Assembly (NCBI GenBank): GCA_029777145.1
Contig: JAKOSS010000154.1
Span: forward strand, 1 to 7,216
DNA: 7,216 nucleotides
Direction of reading: 5' to 3'
Source of the DNA: Acidobacteriota bacterium
GTDB lineage: Bacteria > Acidobacteriota > Blastocatellia > Pyrinomonadales > Pyrinomonadaceae
Shown: positions 1-6,596 of the stretch, piece after piece
How positions within the stretch are numbered: the first letter of the stretch is position 1
Layout of the letters: every line of letters begins with the position of its first letter
Notes under the pieces: generated by a model
What the model was told of the DNA's origin: nothing
What the model saw: the letters and a program-made list of their open reading frames with translations, nothing else
Database searches by the model: none
Position numbers and translations under genes: made by a program

Positions 1-153
1 ACATATAGAGACACTTCGGGCTATTGAGCCGAAACTATAAATACTAGTCGCGGGCGTCAAATGTGTCAAGGAATTGGGCAATCAGAATGACCGTCAGGCT
101 GATTTCCACGACCGTCATCGTTCGCTTCTATGCGGGGCCGATTGAGAGTAGTA
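1..153. other. Upstream region of the transporter gene
   Basis: No gene is seen; short frames such as ATG 87 to TAG 161 (24 codons) have no support. TATAAAT at 36-42 resembles a -10 element but lacks a good -35. TTCGGGCT...AGCCGAA at 15-33 can fold into a short hairpin with one bulged G and a 4-base loop, without a U-run. GAGAG at 144-148 is a plausible ribosome site for ATG 154. Confidence 0.3.
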
Positions 154-154
154 A

Positions 155-793
155 TGTTTAGCTATCGCAACTTCACTTGGAACAGACAGAATTCCTGACA
201 AAATCGCGCTCGTCCGGCGCGGACGGCTGCTTGAGTATCTCACGATCGGTTGGAACATACTTGAGGCGGCAATCGCGATTGGCGCCGGCTACCTCGCAGG
301 GAGCATCGCGCTTGTCGGGTTCGGGATCGACTCGCTTATCGAAAGCCTCTCGGGTTCGATCCTGCTTTGGCGGCTGGCCGACGAAACGGAACATCGAGAA
401 AAGCTCGCGATCAAGCTTGTCGGAGCGAGTTTCCTCGTCCTCGCCGCTTACGTCGCATACGATGCGGCCACGTCGTTGATCTATCACGAGGCGCCCGAGG
501 CAAGTTACGTCGGAGTCGGGCTCGCGGTCGCCTCGATCATTCTTATGCCGATACTGGCGCGGGCTAAAAGAGACGTCGGCGAGAAACTCGGCAGCAAGGC
601 GATGACAGCGGATTCGAGGCAAACAAGCATCTGCGCCTACTTGTCGGTAATCTTGCTCGGCGGCCTCGTCCTCAACATGCTATTCGGATGGTGGTGGGCA
701 GACCCGATCGCCGCCCTGATCATGGTCCCGATCATCGTAAAGGAAGGAATTGAAGGACTTCGCGGCGAGATCTGCACCGACGACTGCCACTGA
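155..793 (+). CDS. CDF-like cation transporter, 5' end disrupted or start unresolved
   Basis: This is a multi-pass inner-membrane protein of the cation diffusion facilitator superfamily, short type without the large cytosolic C-terminal domain; the likely role is divalent metal export, but the substrate cannot be read from sequence. The frame is open from 155 (after TAA 152-154) to TGA 791-793, about 212 codons. Motifs in order: ALVRRGRLLEY at the N-terminus, GFGIDSLIE at the end of a first helical hairpin (charged Asp/Glu expected to face the metal site), a third helix around VGASFLVLAAYVAY, a fourth around VGVGLAVASIILMPILARAKR, TADSRQT, then LFGWWWADPIAAL and a cysteine/histidine tail CTDDCH. 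No ATG, GTG or TTG occurs in frame before TTG 476, which would remove half the protein. ATG 154-156, with GAGAG at 144-148, is one base out of frame: a single extra T in the TTT at 157-159 would explain it. It converges with the acyl-CoA synthetase gene, 11 bases away. Family call is fairly sure; intactness is not. Confidence 0.75.
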   Translation, partial: CLAIATSLGTDRIPDKIALVRRGRLLEYLTIGWNILEAAIAIGAGYLAGSIALVGFGIDSLIESLSGSILLWRLADETEHREKLAIKLVGASFLVLAAYVAYDAATSLIYHEAPEASYVGVGLAVASIILMPILARAKRDVGEKLGSKAMTADSRQTSICAYLSVILLGGLVLNMLFGWWWADPIAALIMVPIIVKEGIEGLRGEICTDDCH

Positions 794-804
794 CAAATTG
801 CTGT

Positions 805-2691
805 CTATTCTTCGTAAATGCGTTCGATGATCATCGCGTAGCGTTCATTGACGACGCGGCGTTTGATCTTGAGGGTCGGCGTCAGTTCACCGCTCTCGAC
901 CGTGAGTTCGTTGTGAAGAAGCGCGATCCGTTTCACTTTTTCGTACTGCGAAAGCTCGGGAGTGTGTTCGGCGACCTCGCGCTCGAAGAAGCTGACGACT
1001 CGTTCATGAGTGCAGACGATTTCAGGGTCCTCGCCGGTAAGCCCGTGCTCTTTCAGGAAACTTTCGAGTTGCTCGAAGCTGGGCACGATCAGCGCCGCCG
1101 GGAATTTACGTTCGTTGCCGACAAGCACGACCTGGCTGACGAACCGCGAGCCTTTGATCATTTGCTCAATCGGCGACGGCGCGATGTACTTTCCTCCGGA
1201 CGTTTTGAACAACTCCTTCTTGCGATCAGTGATCCTGAGAAATCCGTCCGGATCGAATTCGCCGATGTCGCCGGTTTTGAACCAGCCGTCCTCGGTGAAA
1301 ACCTCGCGCGTCGCTTCGGGCTTGTTGTAATAACCGAGCATGACGTTCGGGCCGCTGACCTCGATCTCGCCGTCCGCGGCGATCCGGACGTCGACATTCC
1401 GGATCGGTTTTCCGACCGTTCCGAGCCGGACGTTCGACGGATTGCTCGAAGTGATTACCGGAGCACACTCGGTCATTCCGTACCCTTGCATGATCGCCAC
1501 TCCGGCGCCCGTAAATATCAGGTAAATCGAATCCGAAAGCGCCGCGCCACCGGTGATGCAGAAACGAAGACGGCCGCCGAAGAACTCGCGAAACTTCGCG
1601 AACACGAGTTTGTCGGCCAGAGCATGCTTGAGAGCGAGCATTGTCGGAACCGATTCGCCGCGTTCGCGCGTCAGCGCCCATGCCTTCCCGACTTCGATCG
1701 CCCAGTCGAAGACCCGTTCCTTCAGTTTGCTGTCCTGCGATGCCTTCAGCTTTGCCTTGGCGTAGACCTTTTCGAAGATCCGCGGTACGCCGACGAACAT
1801 CGTCGGTTTCACCTCGCGCAGATTGTCCGCGACCTTCTCGATCGACTCCGCATAATGAACCGCCATTCCGTTGAAGATATAGAGGTACATTCCGGTTCGT
1901 TCGAAAACATGCGAGAGCGGAAGCACCGACAGCGGGACGTCGCGATCGGAGAAATCGTATTTCTCGCCGGCATCGATGACGTTCGAGATCAGACTCGCGT
2001 GCGAGAGCATGACGCCCTTCGGTTCGCCGGTCGTGCCGGATGTATAGATGAGCGTCGCGATATCGTCGGCATCGACGCGGGCGACGAGTTCTTCGATCAA
2101 TTCCGGCTTTTCGTCGCGCCGTGAGGCTCCGAGTCGTTCCAGTTCGGCGAGCGAAAGCGCGTTCTCGACCCCATCGCCGGATCCTTCGAAAAAGACGATC
2201 TTCTGGACCGATGCACAATCACCGAAGATCTCTGCAAGCCGGTCGTACGTCTTCGCGTTCTCGAGAAAGACGGCCTTCGAACCCGAATCGTTGATGATAT
2301 ACGCGACCGCGTTCGGAGCGAGCGTCGTGTAAATGGGAACATCGATAACGCCACTCAATTGGCATCCGGCGTCGGCGATCGTCCATGCGGGAGAATTCGC
2401 CGCGAGGATCGCGACTTTGTCGTCCTTTCCGATTCCGAGCGAATCCAGACCGAGCGCGATGTTTTCAGCGCGTTCGATCATTTGCGCCGATGACACACTT
2501 TGCCAAACGCCGTCCTTTTTGAAGTTCAGGGCATCCTGACGCGGATGTTTGCTCGCGCTCTGACGGAACAGTTCACCGAGCGTGTTCGGCTCGTGCGCGT
2601 AGAGCGGCGCGCGCTCGACCACGCGAGACAACCGCGTCGCCGCGTCGCGGGTCTTGTTCACGGCAGTTTCTGCTCGCGGCTTGCGGGTCAT
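805..2691 (-). CDS. fadD: Long-chain fatty acid--CoA ligase (AMP-forming acyl-CoA synthetase)
   Basis: Activates long-chain fatty acids with ATP and CoA to acyl-CoA via an acyl-AMP intermediate, feeding beta-oxidation or lipid synthesis; cytosolic or membrane-associated. The 628-aa protein is full length for the family. Visible ANL-superfamily motifs: the phosphate-binding loop YTSGTTGEPKG at 216-226, GYGMTE at 403-408, TGD with D475, the hinge DRKKE with R490 at 489-493, GGKYIAPSPIE at 499-509, and the C-terminal PTLKIKR, where K608 is the likely adenylation lysine. The insert between 310 and 370 and overall length fit the bacterial/eukaryotic long-chain group rather than short-chain acetyl-CoA synthetases. 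The start is ATG 2691-2689, preceded by GGAGGAG (2708-2702) with 10 bases spacing. ATG overlaps the TGA of the upstream TetR gene as ATGA, so translation is probably coupled and both genes share one mRNA. No terminator is visible after the stop. Chain-length specificity is inferred, not seen. Confidence 0.95.
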   Translation of the reverse strand: MTRKPRAETAVNKTRDAATRLSRVVERAPLYAHEPNTLGELFRQSASKHPRQDALNFKKDGVWQSVSSAQMIERAENIALGLDSLGIGKDDKVAILAANSPAWTIADAGCQLSGVIDVPIYTTLAPNAVAYIINDSGSKAVFLENAKTYDRLAEIFGDCASVQKIVFFEGSGDGVENALSLAELERLGASRRDEKPELIEELVARVDADDIATLIYTSGTTGEPKGVMLSHASLISNVIDAGEKYDFSDRDVPLSVLPLSHVFERTGMYLYIFNGMAVHYAESIEKVADNLREVKPTMFVGVPRIFEKVYAKAKLKASQDSKLKERVFDWAIEVGKAWALTRERGESVPTMLALKHALADKLVFAKFREFFGGRLRFCITGGAALSDSIYLIFTGAGVAIMQGYGMTECAPVITSSNPSNVRLGTVGKPIRNVDVRIAADGEIEVSGPNVMLGYYNKPEATREVFTEDGWFKTGDIGEFDPDGFLRITDRKKELFKTSGGKYIAPSPIEQMIKGSRFVSQVVLVGNERKFPAALIVPSFEQLESFLKEHGLTGEDPEIVCTHERVVSFFEREVAEHTPELSQYEKVKRIALLHNELTVESGELTPTLKIKRRVVNERYAMIIERIYEE

Positions 2692-3290
2692 TTCGTCAGG
2701 ACTCCTCCGAAGAACACCTTCAACACTTCGTCCGCCATCGGTGCCAGCGGATACGACTTGTGCGAAAGGATCCAGTTCGTGACCATTTCGTCGAGCGCGC
2801 CGTACAGCATCTTGGCGACAACGATCGGTTTCAGATCTTTCCGGAAAACACCGAGTTTCTGCCCTTCCGCGATCGTGGCGCGAATGATGTCGAGGTAGTC
2901 GGCAAAGCCTTTTGCGGAGAACTCCTGCATGAATTTCGTCGAGCCGCGAAGTTCTACCTGAAATACGATCGCGAGATCTCGGTCTGCGCCGAGTCGTTCG
3001 AGATGAAGTTGGGCGATTCGCCGCAATTTGTCTTCCGGACTTTCGATCTCGGCAAGTTCGCGCTTGCCTTCCGAAATGAAGTCGCTCATCGCGCGGTCGA
3101 AAAATGACCTCAGAATGTCGTCCTTGCTCTTGAAGTACAAATAGACCGTGCCGTCGGCGACGCCGGCTTCTTTGGCAATGTCGGCGACTTTTGAATTGAA
3201 ATAGCCTTTGCCGGCGAACACTTTGATCGCGGCGCGCAAGATCGCTTCACGCTTGTCGCTGACGAATGGCTTGGCATTTGAACGAGACAT
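2688..3290 (-). CDS. fadR: TetR-family transcriptional regulator, FadR (YsiA)-type fatty acid repressor
   Basis: Predicted dimeric DNA-binding repressor released by long-chain acyl-CoA, by resemblance to Bacillus subtilis FadR/YsiA (not E. coli GntR-type FadR). From ATG 3290 it is 200 aa. The TetR N-terminal domain has its helix-turn-helix at about residues 34-53 (KVADIAKEAGVADGTVYLYF), followed by KSKDDIL. The ligand domain carries LAIVFQVELRGS (106-117) and GALDEMVTNWI (164-174), which match the Bacillus protein as I remember it. The frame continues upstream to GTG 3329-3327, adding 13 residues (KSKIQNRKSKI) that are only the translation of a 14-base tandem repeat; I therefore prefer ATG 3290, although neither start has a strong Shine-Dalgarno sequence. 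It is the first gene of a two-gene unit with the acyl-CoA ligase, the same pairing as Bacillus fadR-lcfA, which supports the role. A perfect palindrome at 3347-3364 is the likely autoregulatory site. Confidence 0.85.
   Translation of the reverse strand: MSRSNAKPFVSDKREAILRAAIKVFAGKGYFNSKVADIAKEAGVADGTVYLYFKSKDDILRSFFDRAMSDFISEGKRELAEIESPEDKLRRIAQLHLERLGADRDLAIVFQVELRGSTKFMQEFSAKGFADYLDIIRATIAEGQKLGVFRKDLKPIVVAKMLYGALDEMVTNWILSHKSYPLAPMADEVLKVFFGGVLTK
2702..2708 (-). promoter_or_regulatory. Shine-Dalgarno site of the acyl-CoA ligase gene
   Basis: GGAGGAG on the minus strand lies inside the last codons of the TetR gene, 10 bases before ATG 2691. It supports that start and shows the ligase has its own ribosome entry besides coupling through the ATGA stop/start overlap at 2688-2691. 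Confidence 0.75.
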
Positions 3291-3291
3291 T

Positions 3292-3326
3292 CCGATTTTG
3301 GATTTCCGATTTTGGATTTTGGATTT
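3292..3326. repeat. 14-base tandem repeat CCGATTTTGGATTT, 2.5 copies
   Basis: Two exact copies of CCGATTTTGGATTT (3292-3305 and 3306-3319) are followed by a half copy TGGATTT (3320-3326). On the minus strand it reads in frame with the TetR gene as KSKIQNRKSKI. It sits between the operator-like palindrome and the preferred TetR start, so it is either 5' leader or an N-terminal extension. Similar GATTTTGGATT minisatellites recur near genes in several environmental bacteria; this is recollection. Confidence 0.75.
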
Positions 3327-3346
3327 CACGCACTCAGGCTAACCTG

Positions 3347-3364
3347 AATGAATGGCCATTCATT
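3347..3364. promoter_or_regulatory. Probable FadR operator: perfect 18-bp palindrome
   Basis: AATGAATGGCCATTCATT is identical to its own reverse complement, 18 of 18 positions. It lies 57 bases before ATG 3290 of the TetR-family fadR gene and just downstream of a possible minus-strand promoter, where a bound repressor would block transcription. Its arms contain TGAATG and CATTCA, the same half-site core as the Bacillus FadR box (TGAATGA-N4-TCATTCA), though here the arms are closer together. Its position suggests autoregulation of fadR-fadD. It is also about 190 bases upstream of serC, so an effect there is possible but less likely. Confidence 0.65.
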
Positions 3365-3368
3365 TTTA

Positions 3369-3402
3369 CGTTAAACTTATCGGAAATATGAGTTCAAATC
3401 AA
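3369..3402 (-). promoter_or_regulatory. Weak candidate promoter for fadR-fadD
   Basis: On the minus strand, TTGATT (3402-3397) and TTGAAC (3397-3392) are possible -35 elements, paired at 17 bases with TAAGTT (3379-3374) and TTAACG (3374-3369) respectively. Neither -10 is good. The main support is location: transcription would begin at or next to the palindrome at 3347-3364. Confidence 0.3.
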
Positions 3403-3556
3403 CAAAAATGTGCCGGACTTACATAATTCTTACACTAGCGCCCATTTTTTTCAGACTTTGCGATCTCAGGTCTCACCGTCAGGCGTCGAGTTCGGATCTG
3501 CGTTCCGGAGACGATTTTCGTCGATCGTTATGCTAGATTCGATTCGACGGATTCGA

Positions 3557-4636
3557 ATGGAAAACAAGATCTACAATTTCAGCGCCGGGCCGGCGATATT
3601 GCCGCATAAGGTGCTCGAAGCGGCGCGGCGGGAGCTGCTTTCGTTCGACCGAATCGGAATGAGCGTGATGGAGATCAGCCATCGCTCGAAGTCCTTCGCC
3701 GGCGTCCTCGAACGTGCGGAATCGGGGATCAGAAACCTACTGAACGTCCCGGACAACTACCGCATTCTCTTCCTTCAAGGCGGCGCGTCGCTTCAGTTCT
3801 CGATGGTTCCGATGAATTTCCTCAAGAGGCGCGCGGATTACATCGTGACCGGCGCCTGGGGAAAGAAGGCCGTCAAGGAAGCGCGGAAAGCCGGAGAAGT
3901 GAACGTCATCCATTCGACCGAACAATCCGGTTTTACATCGGTTCCCAAACTGGAGGAAATTAGGTTTTCCGCTAGCGCCGATTATGTCCATTATTGTTCC
4001 AATGAAACGATCGACGGCGTCGAATTCAAATTCGACCTCGACGCCGGCGATATTCCGGTCGTTTGCGACGCATCGTCGAACATCCTCTCGAAACCGATCG
4101 ATATCCAAAAATACGCGCTGATCTACGCCGGCGCGCAGAAGAACATCGGACCGTCCGGCGTGACGCTCGTGATCGTCCGCGACGACATGTTGGAAAAGGT
4201 TCCGGAAGACCAGTTTTCGATGCTCGATTACCGCGCGATCGCCGCGAACGACTCGATGCTCAACACACCGAACACCTGGGGAATCTACCTGATCAGTCTT
4301 GTTTGCGATTGGCTGGTCCGGCAGGGCGGAGTTGCGGGAATCGCGCGACTCAACGAAACAAAGGCAAACATACTATACGAAGCACTTGATTCGAGCGACG
4401 GATTTTTCCGCGGCCACGCGGATCGGGAAGCGAGATCGCTGATGAATGTGACTTTTAGGTTGCCGTCCGAAGATCTTGAATCGCGATTCGTCGCCGAAGC
4501 CACGGCCGAAGGCTTCAACGGTCTCAAAGGCCATCGATCGGTCGGCGGGATCCGGGCGTCGATCTACAACGCCTTCCCGGTCGAGGGAGTAGAAAAATTG
4601 GTCGATTTCATGCGGGATTTCCGCGACAGAAACTAG
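3557..4636 (+). CDS. serC: Phosphoserine aminotransferase
   Basis: PLP enzyme that converts 3-phosphohydroxypyruvate and glutamate to O-phosphoserine and 2-oxoglutarate, the second step of serine biosynthesis; the same family enzyme can also serve pyridoxal phosphate synthesis in some bacteria. The protein is 359 aa, the usual family length. Motifs: NFSAGPAILP at 7-16, EISHRSK at 39-45, QGGAS at 74-78 (phosphate of PLP), GAWGKKA with W101 (ring stacking), CDASSN with D171 (pyridine nitrogen), AQKNIGPSG with K195 as the Schiff-base lysine, NTPNT at 236-240, and GHRSVGGIRAS at 325-335 with substrate arginines. The frame is open further upstream to GTG 3410, and ATG 3530 is possible, but the family begins at MENKIYNFSAGP, so ATG 3557 is chosen; the ribosome site there is weak. 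Its TAG stop overlaps the stop of the convergent selA gene. No serA or serB is adjacent. Confidence 0.95.
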   Translation: MENKIYNFSAGPAILPHKVLEAARRELLSFDRIGMSVMEISHRSKSFAGVLERAESGIRNLLNVPDNYRILFLQGGASLQFSMVPMNFLKRRADYIVTGAWGKKAVKEARKAGEVNVIHSTEQSGFTSVPKLEEIRFSASADYVHYCSNETIDGVEFKFDLDAGDIPVVCDASSNILSKPIDIQKYALIYAGAQKNIGPSGVTLVIVRDDMLEKVPEDQFSMLDYRAIAANDSMLNTPNTWGIYLISLVCDWLVRQGGVAGIARLNETKANILYEALDSSDGFFRGHADREARSLMNVTFRLPSEDLESRFVAEATAEGFNGLKGHRSVGGIRASIYNAFPVEGVEKLVDFMRDFRDRN

Positions 4637-6036
4637 AAATCGAGAACAAGTCGATCGGTGATCTCTAGTTCTTCGCTTTCGGAAACGGTCCTCAGATCGA
4701 TCGCGACCTTGCCGTCGACGATCCGAGTGATGATCGGCGGGTCCGAAAAACGCAAAGATTCCTCAAGCCTCGTCGGCGAGATCTTCGGATGTTCGAGCGA
4801 GACGAGCGCCGTTTCGGGCTGAACGTCCGGAGCCGAACCGCCGCCGATCACAGAATTTCCACGTACAACTTCAGCTTTGACCGCCGATTGGGCATTGATC
4901 CGCCCGGCAAACGCGTTGGCACGGACCTCGATCTCTTCGACACCCGTCGACAGCATCTTGAGAACCGGAATTTCAGCCAGCGGATCGCGTCGAAATGCCT
5001 CGAGCGTCGCTTCGATCGCCGAGTAGGCGAGTTTGTCGACGCGGAGCGCACGGTAAAGCGGATGTTTTCGCAGGCGTTCGATCGCATGCGCGCGCCCGAC
5101 GATCAGGCCGGCCTGAACACCTCCGAGCAACTTATCGCCGCTGAAAGTGACGACGTCGGCGCCGGCCTCGATCGATCGCGAGATCAACGGTTCGTCGTCG
5201 AGCCCGAACCGGGAAAGGTCCAAAAGAGCTCCGGAACCGGCGTCTTCGTAAAAGATCAAGCCGTTGCGATGTGCGAGTTCGGTCAATTCAGCAACATCCG
5301 GCGACGCCGTGAATCCGATGATCCGATAATTCGACGGGTGGACCTTCAGGATCATCGTCGTCGAGATGTTCAGCGCCCGTTCATAATCCGAAAGCTTTGT
5401 CCGGTTCGTCGTTCCAACCTCGCGCAGAACGGCTCCCGATTCAGTCAATACGTCGGGTACACGAAAGTCGCCGCCGATCTCGACGAGCTCACCGCGCGAT
5501 ATCACGACTTCACCGCCGGATGCGAGAACGCGCAATACGAGGAACGCCGCCGATGCGCAGTTGTTGACGATCAACGCCGATTCGGCGCCCGTCAGTTCCG
5601 CAAGAAGATTCTCCGCCCGTGCGCCGCGAATGCCGCGCCGGCCGGTCTCAAGGTTGTATTCGAGATTGCAGTATCCGGCTGTTTCGCAGAGCGCCTTGCG
5701 CGCCGTTTCAGAGAGCGGCGCGCGTCCGAGATTGGTGTGAACGATCACTCCGGTCGCGTTGATGACCCGTTTGACACCGGTCTTCAGTTCGCTCCGCCAT
5801 GCCTTCTCGAGCCGGACCGCGGCTTCGGCGATCAGGTCTTCGCGGGTCGCATCCGGATAGGCGCCTTCCCGCATATCGCGTCGGAGCGAATCGGTAACTG
5901 AGCGGGCGAGAACCGTGACATGCCGGCTGCCGGCCGAATCCAGAAGACTCGCGGCGGCTTCCGTGCGCAATAGCGAATCAACCGAAGGCACTCGCGAAAG
6001 CGTTTCGTCGGCCCCGGAAATTGGTTGCGATTTCAC
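4633..6036 (-). CDS. selA: L-seryl-tRNA(Sec) selenium transferase (selenocysteine synthase)
   Basis: Converts Ser-tRNA(Sec) to selenocysteinyl-tRNA(Sec) with selenophosphate, using PLP; cytosolic, a large ring oligomer in studied bacteria. The 467 aa are full length, close to E. coli SelA. The N-terminal tRNA-binding region with VPSVDSLL (16-23) is present, which separates true SelA from shorter SelA-like PLP proteins. Then NATGVIVHTNLGRAPLS at 93-109, NNCASAAFLVL at 158-168, GGDFRVPDV at 188-196, EVGTTNRTK at 206-214, EDAGSGAL at 264-271, and SGDKLLGGVQAG at 299-310 with K302 as the likely PLP lysine. The start is GTG 6036-6034 with only GGAA as a distant ribosome site. The gene is convergent with serC, sharing CTAG at 4633-4636, and divergent from the 107-aa gene across 144 bases. 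selB, selD and tRNA(Sec) are not in the window, so their presence elsewhere is inferred. Identification is firm. Confidence 0.95.
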   Translation of the reverse strand: MKSQPISGADETLSRVPSVDSLLRTEAAASLLDSAGSRHVTVLARSVTDSLRRDMREGAYPDATREDLIAEAAVRLEKAWRSELKTGVKRVINATGVIVHTNLGRAPLSETARKALCETAGYCNLEYNLETGRRGIRGARAENLLAELTGAESALIVNNCASAAFLVLRVLASGGEVVISRGELVEIGGDFRVPDVLTESGAVLREVGTTNRTKLSDYERALNISTTMILKVHPSNYRIIGFTASPDVAELTELAHRNGLIFYEDAGSGALLDLSRFGLDDEPLISRSIEAGADVVTFSGDKLLGGVQAGLIVGRAHAIERLRKHPLYRALRVDKLAYSAIEATLEAFRRDPLAEIPVLKMLSTGVEEIEVRANAFAGRINAQSAVKAEVVRGNSVIGGGSAPDVQPETALVSLEHPKISPTRLEESLRFSDPPIITRIVDGKVAIDLRTVSESEELEITDRLVLDF

Positions 6037-6042
6037 AAACTT

Positions 6043-6072
6043 ATTCTATTCCAAGTATGCCAAATTGTTTAA
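6043..6072 (-). promoter_or_regulatory. Candidate selA promoter
   Basis: On the minus strand TAGAAT (6048-6043) is a good -10 sequence, with TTAAAC (6072-6067) 18 bases upstream as a poor -35. Transcription would start almost at the GTG, giving a very short or leaderless mRNA, which fits the poor ribosome site but is not proof. Confidence 0.3.
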
Positions 6073-6180
6073 CGAAACGACGTGTTTGACGGGCGTTGAA
6101 TAATCGGAAGAACGTAGTGATTGCGACTTTTATAGAGATAGCGTTGATGTTCCGTCGCGCTCCCGCCTTTCGAAAAAATC

Positions 6181-6504
6181 ATGGCTATTGTAGGAAACAA
6201 ACTTTATCGCAACGCCGCCTCGAAGAAAGAGGATTCGGTACTCATCGATCAGCAGCTATCAAAGCTCGAAGAAGATATCAGAAAGTTGAAGATCGATTTC
6301 GACATCTTCTTCAACGGATCGGCGAAACGTCCGCCGTTGGAGGCGAAGGGCAGGATCGAAGCGAACATGAAGAGAATCAGCGACAATCGGAATCTCTCTT
6401 ATGCGCAGAGATACTTTTTCAATACGCTGATGTCCCGGCTGACTTCGTATCGCGAACTCTGGCGCCGGATGCTGAAAAAGCGTGGTGAAGAGGTCGAAGG
6501 TTAG
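6181..6504 (+). CDS. Conserved hypothetical protein, 107 aa, helical and basic
   Basis: I cannot assign a function. The protein has no signal peptide or membrane segment and should be cytosolic. Residues 21-45 (LIDQQLSKLEEDIRKLK onward) look like a short amphipathic or coiled-coil helix. They are followed by DIFFNGSAKRPPLEAKGRIE (41-60), a compact motif with a conserved look, then RNLSYAQRYFFNTLMSRLTSYRELWRR (70-96), a second helical stretch rich in aromatics and arginine, and a charged KKRGEEVEG tail. I recall similar FFNG...PP...RYxxNTLxxRYxxxRELW proteins in Acidobacteriota and as a C-terminal part of longer myxobacterial proteins, but cannot verify it. The start is ATG 6181; there is no clear Shine-Dalgarno sequence, and TATAGA at 6131-6136 is a possible -10 with no matching -35. 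A clear terminator follows at 6532-6560. A competing frame at 6096-6488 has biased, unconserved-looking composition and is taken as a shadow. Confidence 0.75.
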   Translation: MAIVGNKLYRNAASKKEDSVLIDQQLSKLEEDIRKLKIDFDIFFNGSAKRPPLEAKGRIEANMKRISDNRNLSYAQRYFFNTLMSRLTSYRELWRRMLKKRGEEVEG

Positions 6505-6531
6505 GCGCGATCAAACAACTCAATGAGAACA

Positions 6532-6560
6532 AGAAAAGCGGCTGATAAGGCCGCTTTTCT
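6532..6560. terminator. Bidirectional rho-independent terminator
   Basis: AGAAAAGCGGC (6532-6542) and GCCGCTTTTCT (6550-6560) form a perfect 11-bp stem around the 7-base loop TGATAAG. The GC core is flanked by A4 on the left and T4 on the right, so a U-run follows the GC stem on either strand. It lies between the convergent 107-aa gene (stop 6504) and the cold-shock gene (stop 6597) and can end both transcripts. Confidence 0.85.
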
Positions 6561-6596
6561 GTCGATGAAATTACCGTGGTAAATGATCTAACAGTG

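Noticed and set aside
177..479. 100-codon frame from TTG 177 (MEQTEFLTK...)
   Set aside because: It becomes serine/arginine-rich shadow sequence after a few codons, while the transporter frame over the same bases has clear membrane helices. Its first codons remain an alternative pre-frameshift start.
913..2124. 403-codon open frame on the plus strand opposite the acyl-CoA ligase
   Set aside because: It lies wholly antisense to a gene with clear motifs, has an arginine/aspartate-rich unstructured composition typical of GC-biased shadow frames, and no recognisable domain.
3410..3556. 49-residue N-terminal extension of serC from GTG 3410
   Set aside because: The family starts at MENKIYNFSAGP; the extension has no conserved features and covers the intergenic region with fadR.
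4789..5901. 370-codon open frame on the plus strand opposite selA
   Set aside because: It mirrors the selA codon pattern and shows no motif; selA on the other strand is unmistakable.
6037..6180. Possible tRNA(Sec) or other RNA gene beside selA
   Set aside because: No cloverleaf arms or CCA-type end could be traced on either strand; it reads as a divergent promoter region.
6096..6488. 130-codon frame starting at TTG 6096
   Set aside because: It overlaps the 6181-6504 gene in another frame, begins at TTG without a ribosome site, and has no protein-like pattern.
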